This document shows, piece after piece, positions 16,290 through 24,416 of a stretch of 35,096 nucleotides of DNA (positions are counted from its first letter, which is position 1; every line of letters starts with the position of its first letter). Both the position numbers and the translations under genes were made by a program. The notes under the pieces were generated by a model, which was given only the letters and a program-made list of their open reading frames with translations, was not told the DNA's origin and made no database searches. The stretch lies in NCBI GenBank assembly GCA_025062375.1, contig JANXAG010000014.1:12501-47596 (forward strand), read 5' to 3'. This DNA is from Anaerolineae bacterium. Lineage in GTDB: Bacteria > Chloroflexota > Anaerolineae > SpSt-600.

Positions 16290-17603
16290 CTAACGCTGGC
16301 GGAGGTAATCCTTGAGAAGGGAAAGCTGCTTCCCCACTTTCTCGTCCGTTTTGAGAAGGCGGGAAATCCTTTCGTACCCGTAGACCACAGTGGAATGGTC
16401 CTTACCACCCAACAGCTTAGCTATTTGGGGAAAGGAGAGGGAAAAGCAATCCCTCAAGAGATACATCGCCACCTGACGGGCAAAGGTTACATCCCGGTCA
16501 CGACGGGAGCTTCTGAGGTCCTCGGGAGAAAGATGGAAAAACTCGGCCACAGATTTTACAACTTCCTCAGGAGACAGGGTCTCTTCTCTCTCCTTCACTG
16601 TCCCGTTCAAGGCCAGAGAGACCGTCTCCAGGGTTGGTTTAGCACCCATGAAGTGGAGGTGGGCTATAACCCTATTGAGAGCACCTTCCAGTTCTCTCAC
16701 ATTGCTCTGAATCCTTGAGGCTATGAATTCTATCACTTCCTCTGGCAAATTCACCCCTCTCTGGCCGGCTTTGGCTTTGAGGATAGCGATGCGGGTCTGG
16801 AGATCCGGCGGCTGAATTTCTACCACAAGTCCCCCTTCAAACCTGGACCGCAACCTTTCTGCCAGAGGGTGGATAGTCTTGGGAGGGCGGTCGCTTGCGA
16901 TTACGATTTGTTTCTGGCTTTTGTGAAGGGCATTGAAGGTGTGGAACAGCTCTTCTTGAACGCACTCTTTACCCGCCAGGAATTGGATATCATCCATGAG
17001 GAAAAGGTCTATAGAGCGATAGCGAGCCCGGAAGTCACCGGTGCGTTTGCTACGGATGGAGGTTATGAAATCGTTGGTGAAATCTTCGGCTGAAATGTAG
17101 AGGGCTTTACGGTAGTTCCTGGAGGCATAGTGGCCTATGGCGTGAAGGAGGTGCGTTTTGCCCAGGCCAACCCCTCCGTAAATGAAAAGGGGGTTATAGG
17201 CCTGATGCTCGCATCTGGCCACAGCCAGAGCCGCGTTGTAGGCCAGCTTGTTCCCGGGCCCTACCGTGAAGTTTTCGAAGGTGTAATCGGGATGGAAGGT
17301 GTAAGATTTAGCTTTCTCCCTTAAGAGGGGGGGAATTTCCCTCAGCTTCGGCGGAGGTGGTGGCTGAACTACAAAGTTTATCTCCACAGTCCTCCCCATG
17401 ACGCTGGAAGCTGTCCTCTTTATAAGGCCCATGAGCCGGTTCTCCAGCCAGTCCTTGGCGAAAGCTGTAGGCACACCAATCACGAAGGTTCCGTCCTCAT
17501 ATCCAAGGAAAGTTGTGCCCCTGAGCCAAGTGTCAAAGGTGGCTTTGGTCATTTTGAGCTGTAACTCTCCCAGGGTGGCCTGCCATACTTCTTCCGGTTT
17601 CAC
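16290..17603 (-). CDS. dnaA: Chromosomal replication initiator protein DnaA
   Basis: A 437-residue initiator. Domain I covers about 1-75, a short proline-rich linker follows, and the AAA+ domain III has GGVGLGKTHLLHAIG (Walker A, 143-157) and LFLMDDIQFLAG (Walker B, 200-211). Domain IV carries RDRDVTFARQVAMYLLRD and the DnaA signature LGGKDHSTVVYGYERI that reads DnaA boxes. It opens the origin in its ATP form. The GTG start follows a purine-rich GGGGGGAGA. A promoter lies 40-70 bases upstream. dnaN, recF and gyrB, the usual companions, are absent here, as in some other lineages where dnaA stands apart. Confidence 0.98.
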   Translation of the reverse strand: MKPEEVWQATLGELQLKMTKATFDTWLRGTTFLGYEDGTFVIGVPTAFAKDWLENRLMGLIKRTASSVMGRTVEINFVVQPPPPPKLREIPPLLREKAKSYTFHPDYTFENFTVGPGNKLAYNAALAVARCEHQAYNPLFIYGGVGLGKTHLLHAIGHYASRNYRKALYISAEDFTNDFITSIRSKRTGDFRARYRSIDLFLMDDIQFLAGKECVQEELFHTFNALHKSQKQIVIASDRPPKTIHPLAERLRSRFEGGLVVEIQPPDLQTRIAILKAKAGQRGVNLPEEVIEFIASRIQSNVRELEGALNRVIAHLHFMGAKPTLETVSLALNGTVKEREETLSPEEVVKSVAEFFHLSPEDLRSSRRDRDVTFARQVAMYLLRDCFSLSFPQIAKLLGGKDHSTVVYGYERISRLLKTDEKVGKQLSLLKDYLRQR

Positions 17604-17643
17604 GGGATTTCTCCCCCCTGCGCTTTCGGAAAAGCAAGATAAA

Positions 17644-17672
17644 TTTTAGCCCCGAGGATCTCAGGTAGCAAC
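17644..17672 (-). promoter_or_regulatory. Promoter of dnaA
   Basis: On the minus strand TTGCTA (17672-17667) and TAAAAT (17649-17644) are 17 bases apart, about 40 bases ahead of the dnaA GTG. The -35 hexamer is part of the direct repeat TTGCTACCTG. Confidence 0.6.
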
Positions 17673-17693
17673 AGGCCTCCCACAGGTAGCAAT
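17663..17693. repeat. Direct repeat CAGGTAGCAA x2 at the dnaA promoter
   Basis: CAGGTAGCAA occurs at 17663-17672 and again at 17684-17693, with a 21-bp period, which is two helical turns and places both copies on one DNA face. One copy covers the -35 element of dnaA and the other lies just upstream, as expected for an activator or autoregulator site. Confidence 0.5.
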
Positions 17694-17860
17694 TTTATAC
17701 CATAAGCTTACCCCACTAATCCTTGGGGGATGGTGCGAATTCACTGACTAAAGGGAGGTGCCCTGGGGCGATCGATCGGGCTAAAATTTTTAATCTTCGG
17801 GCAAAGCAAAAAAGAGCGAGCGTCGGGAATTGACCAGCCAGTGAAGGAAAATGCGTTCCA

Positions 17861-17890
17861 TTGACATGGGGGAAAGCTCAGTGTTATAAT
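17861..17890 (+). promoter_or_regulatory. Promoter of the dnaJ-baeRF-clpC unit
   Basis: A perfect TTGACA at 17861-17866 and perfect TATAAT at 17885-17890 are 18 bases apart, with a TG extension at 17882-17883. This near-consensus promoter predicts strong housekeeping transcription. No CIRCE or CtsR-like heat-shock operator is recognisable beside it. Confidence 0.8.
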
Positions 17891-17910
17891 GGAATCGGAG
17901 GGGAAAGTTT

Positions 17911-18819
17911 ATGGAATTTAAGGATTACTATAAAATCCTTGGCGTGGATAAAAACGCCTCCCTGGAGGAGATAAAGAAAGCTTACAGGCGCCTGGCCCGG
18001 CAGTATCACCCGGATATGAACCCGGGCAATAAGGAAGCTGAGGCCAAGTTCAAAGAAATAAACGAGGCCTATGAGGTTCTTTCAGATCCTGAAAAGCGCC
18101 GCAAATACGATGCTATGCGAGAGAGCTGGTGGCAGTGGCAGAGGATGGGAGGATCACCCGAGTCCTACGATTGGAGCCGATGGTTCGGGCAGGGCTGGCC
18201 CGGGGAGACTTTCCGGGTGGAGTTCAGAACCCTTGAGGACTTGCTGGGGGATTTTTTCAAGACTTTCTTTGGAGATTTTGGCCTCGGAGAACGTTTCCGA
18301 ACGGCGACTCGCGAGGAAGAAGCTACTATAACTATAACTCTCGAGGAGGCCTTTACCGGAACGACCAAAATTCTGGAAATAGATGGACGCAGGGTTGAAG
18401 TTAAAATACCGCCAGGGATTAAAGATGGCTCCCGTATACGCCTGGCGGGCCTTGGAAAATACGTGTATGGCCGTGGCTATCAGGACCTTTACCTAAAGGT
18501 TAATGTACAACCTCACCCAATTTTTCGCCGGGAAGAGGATAACCTTTACTGTGAAATCCCCATAGACCTTTATACAGCCATTTTGGGCGGTGAAGTGGAA
18601 GTCCCAACCCTTTCGGGAAAAGTCCTCCTCAAAATACCGCCCGAAACCCAGGTTGGGCAGGTATTCCGCTTAAGGGGGCAAGGTATGCCCAATGTCAATA
18701 ATCCTTCGGTCAAAGGCGACCTTTTTGTAAAAGTAAAAGTTCAGCTCCCTAAAAATCTGACCTCTAAGGAGCGAGAGCTCTTCCGGGAGCTGGCAAAATT
18801 AAGGGCTGGGAGGAGATAA
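17911..18819 (+). CDS. DnaJ/CbpA-type J-domain co-chaperone (no zinc finger)
   Basis: A 302-residue class II Hsp40. The J domain (1-70) includes the HPD tripeptide at 33-35, which stimulates DnaK ATPase. A tryptophan- and glycine-rich linker to about residue 125 replaces the G/F region; [20 protein letters not shown] is unusual in its tryptophan content. Two beta-sandwich substrate-binding domains follow (for example [20 protein letters not shown]). There is no CxxCxGxG zinc finger, so it is closer to CbpA than to DnaJ. GGAGGGG precedes the ATG, and the next gene starts 2 bases after the stop. DnaK and GrpE are not in the window. Confidence 0.93.
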   Translation: MEFKDYYKILGVDKNASLEEIKKAYRRLARQYHPDMNPGNKEAEAKFKEINEAYEVLSDPEKRRKYDAMRESWWQWQRMGGSPESYDWSRWFGQGWPGETFRVEFRTLEDLLGDFFKTFFGDFGLGERFRTATREEEATITITLEEAFTGTTKILEIDGRRVEVKIPPGIKDGSRIRLAGLGKYVYGRGYQDLYLKVNVQPHPIFRREEDNLYCEIPIDLYTAILGGEVEVPTLSGKVLLKIPPETQVGQVFRLRGQGMPNVNNPSVKGDLFVKVKVQLPKNLTSKERELFRELAKLRAGRR

Positions 18820-18821
18820 TT

Positions 18822-19895
18822 ATGCTGGAGCCCCTGCTGAATTATTCCCCTACGAAGAACCCGGTGGTTAGCCTTTACCTTAATACGGATATGACCCGGC
18901 GCCTAAAAGAGGAGGTGCTTTTAGTCCTCAAGGGCTTTCTGAAAGACATTTCAGACCGGGCAAGCCCTTACGATATAGAAAAAATCGAAAACTTTTTCAC
19001 TCTCGAATACGATTGGCAGGCCAAAGGGGTGGCTGTGTTTTCCAGCGCTGAGGATGACTTCTGGCTCAATTATTCCTTTCCCAGGCCTTTCAACGATGAA
19101 ATCCAGGTGCTCCCCGAGCCTTACATCCGCCCCCTGGTCCACCTTCTTTCCCTGCATGAGCGGTACGGCATAGCCCTGGTAAGCCGTGAGCAGGCCCGTT
19201 TCTTCAGCTTTAACATGGGGGAACTGGAAGAATTCGGTGGGATAAGCGGAACCATCCCGGGCAAGCATAAGCAGGGGGGCTGGGCTCAGGCCCGGTACCA
19301 GCGCCACATCGATGAGCATGCAGCTCAACAGCTGAAAAGCGCAGCCGAAGCCTTCGCACGCCTGTGGGAAAAAGAAAAATTTGACTATGCCATCCTGGGT
19401 GGAACAGAGGAAAACGTCAAAGCTTTCCGGGAGCTTCTCCCTCGTCCTGTTCAGGAAGCTATCGCCACAACCTTTACTGCTGATATAATGGCCTCGGTTT
19501 CGGACCTTAAGGAGGAACTTCTGGCCCTTATAGAGAATTTTGAACGCCAGCGGAATGAAGAGCTCGTTCGCTGGGCTATAACCGAGGCAGCTAAGGGCCG
19601 CAGGGCCACTTCAGGCCTTGATGATACCATTAACGCTGTAAGGGAAGGAAGAGTCAACATTTTGCTCCTGGATCCCGAGTTCAAGGCCCCGGGCAAAAAA
19701 TGTCTCAATTGCGGCTATATGACCTCGCAGCAGATAGAGATATGCCCTGTATGCTCATTCACCCTGGATGAGAGACCCGATATTTTGAACGATGCCGTAG
19801 CTGAAACCCTAAGGAAAGGGGGAAAAATCGTGCCCCTTTCCGGGAATCGCAAGCTTGCCTCGGCGGGTCACGTTGCTTCTATTTTGCGATACTGA
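18822..19895 (+). CDS. baeRF-family (eRF1/Vms1-like) protein with zinc ribbon
   Basis: A 357-residue protein resembling the bacterial archaeo-eukaryotic release factor families. The start (NPVVSLYLNTDM) and the region GKHKQGGWAQARYQRHIDEH are typical; G152-G153-W-A-Q156 may correspond to the catalytic glutamine loop of eRF1/Vms1-like peptidyl-tRNA hydrolases. A C-terminal zinc ribbon has C294, C297, C308 and C311. Such proteins are predicted to act on stalled ribosomes, but very few have been tested. It lies tightly between a J-protein and ClpC, suggesting a role in quality control. AGGAG precedes the ATG by about 7 bases. Confidence 0.75.
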   Translation: MLEPLLNYSPTKNPVVSLYLNTDMTRRLKEEVLLVLKGFLKDISDRASPYDIEKIENFFTLEYDWQAKGVAVFSSAEDDFWLNYSFPRPFNDEIQVLPEPYIRPLVHLLSLHERYGIALVSREQARFFSFNMGELEEFGGISGTIPGKHKQGGWAQARYQRHIDEHAAQQLKSAAEAFARLWEKEKFDYAILGGTEENVKAFRELLPRPVQEAIATTFTADIMASVSDLKEELLALIENFERQRNEELVRWAITEAAKGRRATSGLDDTINAVREGRVNILLLDPEFKAPGKKCLNCGYMTSQQIEICPVCSFTLDERPDILNDAVAETLRKGGKIVPLSGNRKLASAGHVASILRY

Positions 19896-19916
19896 ATTCA
19901 GGAGGTTGGAGAGATC

Positions 19917-22418
19917 ATGTATCAGCTCGATCAATTTACGGAAAAAGCTCAGGAAGCTGCAATGCGCACCCATGAAATAATTCAGCGCTTCGGCCACTCA
20001 ATGGCCGATACCGAACATATGCTTTTAGCTTTGCTGGAGCAGGCCAATGGCACCGTCCCCATGCTCCTGGAGTCTATGGGAGTTGATCCCTATGAAATGA
20101 GGAATGAACTGGAAAAAATCCTCAGGGCCCTTCCCCAGGCTCCGGCCTTCTATGCCTCTTTTTCAACAAGCCAATTCTATATGACCCCTCGCCTCAAAAA
20201 AGTGATGGATCTGGCAAAAGAAGAAGCCCGCCGCATGGGGGACCAATACGTTTCCACCGAACATATATTCCTGGCTATCGCCAGCGAGAGCGGCTCCCAT
20301 GCAGCCAGGCTTTTAGCCCGTTACCGCATCACAAAAGCCGATATATACGAAGCTATAAAAGAACTGCGCAAAGGTCAGAAGGTGCTGGATCCAGATATGG
20401 AAAGCCGATATAGAATCCTGGAGCGCTTCAGCCAAGACCTTGTCCAGATGGCTTTGGAGGGGAAACTCGACCCGGTCATAGGGCGCGAGGCGGAAATAAT
20501 GCGGGTTATACAGGTCCTTTGCCGGCGCATAAAAAACAACCCGGTCCTCATAGGAAAGGCTGGCGTAGGCAAAACCGCCATCGTGGAAGGCCTCGCCCAG
20601 AAGATAGCAGCGGGAGAGGTCCCGGAAATCCTCCAGGGAACCAGAATCCTCTCCCTGGACCTAGGAGCCATGATTGCCGGGACCAAGCTCAGGGGAGAGT
20701 TTGAGGAGCGCCTCAAAGCCGCTATTAACGAAATCAAGAACTCTCAAGGAAAGATCATCCTCTTTATAGACGAAATCCACACCATCGTGGGGACAGGGGG
20801 AGCTTTAGGGGCGATGGATGCAGCCACCATCCTCAAACCTGCTTTGGCCAGGGGAGAACTTCGCTGTATCGGGACCACAACCCCAGATGACTACCGCAAA
20901 TTTATTGAGAGAGACCCAGCTCTGGAGCGGCGTTTCGCCCCTGTTTACGTGGAGGAACCTTCCATTGAGGAAGCCATTGCAATGTTAAAAGGCCTCCGTT
21001 CCCGCTACGAAGAGCATCACAGGGTTGTTATCACCGACCAGGCCCTGGAAGCCGCCGTAAGGCTTTCCCACCGTTACGTAACTGACCGCTCCCTACCCGA
21101 TAAGGCCGTTGACCTCATCGATGAAGCGGCAGCTAAGGTGCGGATTGCTACCCTTAACCTTCCTTCAGACCTCAAAGAGATTCAGAAGAAGATAAAAGAG
21201 CTCAAAGCCCAGGAAGAAGACGCCTTCTCCTCCGGGAACTTTGAGCGGCATGCTCGGATCAAAACCGAGAGGCTTCGTCTTGAGGAAGAATTCCGGCGCA
21301 GGCACGAAGCCTGGAGAAAGGAAGCCGGAATAGATGAGGTGGTGGATCAGGAGGACATAGCTGAGGTTGTATCCACCTGGACAGGTGTCCCGGTATACAA
21401 CCTTATGGAAAGTGAGGCTCAGAAGCTTCTCCGGATGGAAGAATATCTCCATCAGCGCATAGTAGGACAGGAAGAGGCTATTGCTGCCGTCTCCGATGCT
21501 ATAAGGAGAGCTCGCTCTGGCCTTAAGGACCCACGCCGCCCCATAGCCACCTTCATTTTCCTGGGGCCATCAGGAGTTGGCAAAACCGAATTGGCCAAAG
21601 CCTTGGCCTGGTTCCTTTTTGACGATGAAGATGCTCTTGTCCGCATTGACATGAGCGAATACCAGGAACGCCACACTGTCTCGCGTCTCATTGGCGCACC
21701 TCCTGGCTATGTGGGTTACGAAGAGGGAGGCCAGCTTACCGAAGCCGTCCGCCGTCGTCCCTACAGGGTCATCCTCTTTGACGAGGTGGAAAAGGCTCAT
21801 CCTGACGTCTGGAACACCCTTCTCCAGGTTCTGGACGAAGGCCGTTTGACCGATGGTCATGGACGAACGGTGGATTTTCGCAATACAGTCATCATTATGA
21901 CTTCCAACATCGGCACAAGGCACGCTTACCGCAGTGGAACCATAGGTTTCCTGCGCTCAGAAAACCTCACCCCTGAGGAGAAGGAGTTGCGGCGGGAGAT
22001 AGAAGCTCACCTTAAGGCTACCTTCAGACCTGAATTCCTGAACCGGATTGACGAAATCATCGTCTTTCATGCCCTCACGAAAGAGCAGGTCAAACAGATC
22101 GTGGACCTTCAGCTTAAAGAGATAAACCAGAGGCTGAGGGATCAGGGGGTTAAACTGGAGCTGACGGAAAGAGCCAGAGATTGGCTTGCCGAAAAAGGCT
22201 ATGATCCCAACTTTGGAGCGAGACCCCTTCGTCGGGCCATGCAGAAACTTGTGGAGAACCCGTTAGCCAAGAAGCTCCTAAAAGGCGATTTCAAGTTCGG
22301 TGACATAATCTTAGTGGACTTTGACGAGGATAAGGAGGAGCTGACTTTTGAGCGTAAGGGCGAGCTGAGCCTGGCCTCTGCCCCCGCTGAAGCTGCTGAA
22401 ATTGAGAGGGGTAAATAA
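19917..22418 (+). CDS. clpC: ATP-dependent Clp protease ATPase subunit ClpC
   Basis: An 833-residue Hsp100 unfoldase. Two Clp_N repeats occupy about 1-150. AAA-1 has GKAGVGKT at 213-220 and [13 protein letters not shown] short middle region near 425-455 ([16 protein letters not shown]) is typical of ClpC and far shorter than ClpB's M domain. AAA-2 has [15 protein letters not shown] near 550 and [20 protein letters not shown] near residue 675 is the ClpP-docking loop, so it should feed ClpP (not in this window). GGAGG lies 10 bases before the ATG. It is probably co-transcribed with dnaJ and the baeRF gene. Confidence 0.95.
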   Translation: MYQLDQFTEKAQEAAMRTHEIIQRFGHSMADTEHMLLALLEQANGTVPMLLESMGVDPYEMRNELEKILRALPQAPAFYASFSTSQFYMTPRLKKVMDLAKEEARRMGDQYVSTEHIFLAIASESGSHAARLLARYRITKADIYEAIKELRKGQKVLDPDMESRYRILERFSQDLVQMALEGKLDPVIGREAEIMRVIQVLCRRIKNNPVLIGKAGVGKTAIVEGLAQKIAAGEVPEILQGTRILSLDLGAMIAGTKLRGEFEERLKAAINEIKNSQGKIILFIDEIHTIVGTGGALGAMDAATILKPALARGELRCIGTTTPDDYRKFIERDPALERRFAPVYVEEPSIEEAIAMLKGLRSRYEEHHRVVITDQALEAAVRLSHRYVTDRSLPDKAVDLIDEAAAKVRIATLNLPSDLKEIQKKIKELKAQEEDAFSSGNFERHARIKTERLRLEEEFRRRHEAWRKEAGIDEVVDQEDIAEVVSTWTGVPVYNLMESEAQKLLRMEEYLHQRIVGQEEAIAAVSDAIRRARSGLKDPRRPIATFIFLGPSGVGKTELAKALAWFLFDDEDALVRIDMSEYQERHTVSRLIGAPPGYVGYEEGGQLTEAVRRRPYRVILFDEVEKAHPDVWNTLLQVLDEGRLTDGHGRTVDFRNTVIIMTSNIGTRHAYRSGTIGFLRSENLTPEEKELRREIEAHLKATFRPEFLNRIDEIIVFHALTKEQVKQIVDLQLKEINQRLRDQGVKLELTERARDWLAEKGYDPNFGARPLRRAMQKLVENPLAKKLLKGDFKFGDIILVDFDEDKEELTFERKGELSLASAPAEAAEIERGK

Positions 22419-22443
22419 GCTAAAAACGAAAAGGGAGCTGGGT

Positions 22444-24003
22444 GTGAAAGGGTTAGTAAAATGCCCTTTGTGTGATGAGTTAGTAAGAGAGAATCTGCGC
22501 CAGCATGTCCTCTCTCTTCATGGAGAAGAAGGGTTTCGGCGTGCTATTTTGCTGGAGAAAGAGAGCGGGATGTCTGATGCTGAAATTGGTCGCCGTTATG
22601 GTATTTCTTTTGGCACTCTCCAGCAGCTTGTCACTCAGCTCTATGGAGTAAACCTCAGCGTTCTTCGCCCCCCAAAGCGTATAAAACGATGGTGCCCTCC
22701 TAATTTTCGCTTAGAAACTACCACTGTATGGAGTTTCAAGCAACGGGGCGATTGGGCCACTCACGATGGCCGCTATCGTGGAAACTGGTCCCCATATATA
22801 CCACGAAATATCATTTTAAGGTATTCCCAACCAGGGGATCTCGTAATGGATTACTTTGTCGGCGGTGGGACAACTGCAGTAGAAGCAAAACTTCTTGGCC
22901 GTCGCTGTATTGCGCGAGACATAAATCCCCAAGCGATAGCTTTAACTTTGCAGAACCTTGAGTTTTCCCCTCCTCCTTCGCTTCTAAATGGGAAAACTAT
23001 TTACGAACCGATTGTGGAAGTTGGAGATGCCCGAGATCTTTCCAGCATTCCGGATGAGAGTGTGGATCTGATTTGTGCTCATCCTCCCTATGCTGGGATC
23101 ATCAAATACTCCAGTGGCGTTCCTGGGGACCTATCTGCTCTTCCACTTCCTAAGTTTTTGAAGGAAATGCAGCGGGTTGCGGAAGAGAGTCTACGAGTGC
23201 TAAAACCAGGTGGAAAATGTGCAATCTTGGTTGGCGATGCACGGAAGTCTAAACACGTTGTCCCTATCGGCTTTATGTTAATAAGGACCTTTCTGGATGT
23301 TGGCTTCAAGTTGAAAGAGCTCATCATCAAAAGGCAACATAATTGCAGAATGACAGGTTTCTGGTATGAAAGGAGCATCCATTACAATTTTCTGTTATTA
23401 GCTCATGAGTATCTTCCTGTTTTTGAGAAGCCCAGGGTTACCTTCGTTAAGGAACCGACTCCAGTTTGGGAGCAATCCTTAACCTACCGGATAATGTTGG
23501 AAAAAATTCGCCAGGTAAAGGCGGAACATTTAGAGACAACCACTGTATGGATTTTTCCAAGCGAACGCCAGGAGGAAGAAATTAAGCGCAATCTTAGCTG
23601 GAGATATGCCGGAAATAGAGAGGATTTTCTCAAAATTCAATTTAGCCCCTGTTGGGAACACGACAGCCTTCAATTACCACTTTGGAAAAACGATTTAATG
23701 CTGGTCCAAGGATTAGAAGAATGGGATGAAGGGAGCTTCGCAGGTTACAGAAAGGTGGTGAAAGAGCTTGCTCGGCAAGTCAATTGCGCTTATTTGGTCA
23801 TAGAAGCGAAGGATTTCAGGAGACATAATGGTGAACTTGTCCCGGCCGCTTTGTTATTGTGGGAAGACTTGGAACCTCAAAAATCATTGGTTCTCAAAGA
23901 GATTATAATCGTTGTACCGGAGGAGCTTACCTCTGAGTTTAATGCAGCTGACTTAAGGATTGTGCATAAATACCTCCTGGTTTACGCGAGGAAGCGACCA
24001 TGA
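22444..24003 (+). CDS. DNA methyltransferase with N-terminal zinc finger
   Basis: A 519-residue protein. A C2H2-like finger (C7, C10, H21, H26) and a helix-turn-helix-like part (43-68) lead into an amino-methyltransferase domain with motif I DYFVGGGTTAVEA (136-148), acidic D159, and catalytic motif IV AHPPY (212-216) in place of DPPY. Motif I precedes IV. Residues about 360-519 form a second, unrecognised domain that begins with LETTTVWIF, echoing LETTTVWSF at 90-98. A predicted N6-adenine or N4-cytosine modifier. GTG 22444 follows GGGAG by 6 bases; the TTG at 22402 is the alternative. Composition is visibly AT-richer than clpC, suggesting transfer. Confidence 0.82.
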   Translation: MKGLVKCPLCDELVRENLRQHVLSLHGEEGFRRAILLEKESGMSDAEIGRRYGISFGTLQQLVTQLYGVNLSVLRPPKRIKRWCPPNFRLETTTVWSFKQRGDWATHDGRYRGNWSPYIPRNIILRYSQPGDLVMDYFVGGGTTAVEAKLLGRRCIARDINPQAIALTLQNLEFSPPPSLLNGKTIYEPIVEVGDARDLSSIPDESVDLICAHPPYAGIIKYSSGVPGDLSALPLPKFLKEMQRVAEESLRVLKPGGKCAILVGDARKSKHVVPIGFMLIRTFLDVGFKLKELIIKRQHNCRMTGFWYERSIHYNFLLLAHEYLPVFEKPRVTFVKEPTPVWEQSLTYRIMLEKIRQVKAEHLETTTVWIFPSERQEEEIKRNLSWRYAGNREDFLKIQFSPCWEHDSLQLPLWKNDLMLVQGLEEWDEGSFAGYRKVVKELARQVNCAYLVIEAKDFRRHNGELVPAALLLWEDLEPQKSLVLKEIIIVVPEELTSEFNAADLRIVHKYLLVYARKRP

Positions 24004-24386
24004 ATCCGCGAAACACTTCTACAGGGAAAGTGCTGGAAGCTCTGATTCTCCCTGCATTGGAGCAGGGAGGATACAAATACAGGAAACGTGCCTTTGTGGG
24101 CACACGTTTGGGTGGAGGTAAACATTTTGTAGATGTTTTAGCAGAAGATTCGGAAGGTAAAAAGTATCTCATTTCACTGAAGTGGCAACAAGTTCCCGGT
24201 ACGGCTGAACAAAAAGTGCCTTTCGAGGTTTTGAGTTTGATTGATGCGATTCTTTCTTCGGGGGGAAAGTTCTACAAAGCATACCTGGTACTCGGTGGCC
24301 CTGGATGGCGTTTGCGAGAATTTTTCGTAAAAGGAGGGTTAAGCAAGTATTTGCGTTATGGTGAAAGATTTTATCGCCTTGGCTAA
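24000..24386 (+). CDS. PD-(D/E)XK-superfamily nuclease, probable restriction enzyme
   Basis: A 128-residue protein whose ATG overlaps the methyltransferase stop (ATGA). The core HFVDVLAEDSEGKKYLISLKWQ has D45 and a S59-x-K61 pair on consecutive strands, the geometry of PD-(D/E)XK nucleases, with serine in place of the usual acidic residue and Q63 just after. GTAEQKVPFEVL (67-78) follows, a block I associate with small predicted restriction nucleases. E13 in the first helix may be the additional metal ligand. Coupled to a DNA methyltransferase, it is most simply the cutting half of a type II restriction-modification system; a repair nuclease is the alternative. Confidence 0.72.
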   Translation: MNPRNTSTGKVLEALILPALEQGGYKYRKRAFVGTRLGGGKHFVDVLAEDSEGKKYLISLKWQQVPGTAEQKVPFEVLSLIDAILSSGGKFYKAYLVLGGPGWRLREFFVKGGLSKYLRYGERFYRLG

Positions 24387-24416
24387 CAGACAAAATTTGT
24401 GAGATAAGGAGAAGAA

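Larger units (their letters stand above)
17604..17910. other. Divergent dnaA-dnaJ intergenic region, candidate origin
   Basis: These 307 bases separate minus-strand dnaA from plus-strand dnaJ. They hold the dnaA promoter with a pair of 10-bp direct repeats, an A/T stretch near 17783-17796, and the dnaJ promoter. All genes to the right for 17 kb are plus-strand, and most to the left for 10 kb are minus-strand. With dnaA and parS close by, this fits an origin, but no consensus TTATCCACA box was found. No RNA gene or CIRCE element is seen. Confidence 0.4.

Noticed and set aside
17700-17910. CIRCE or other heat-shock operator ahead of dnaJ
   Set aside because: No TTAGCACTC-N9-GAGTGCTAA or similar inverted repeat was found.
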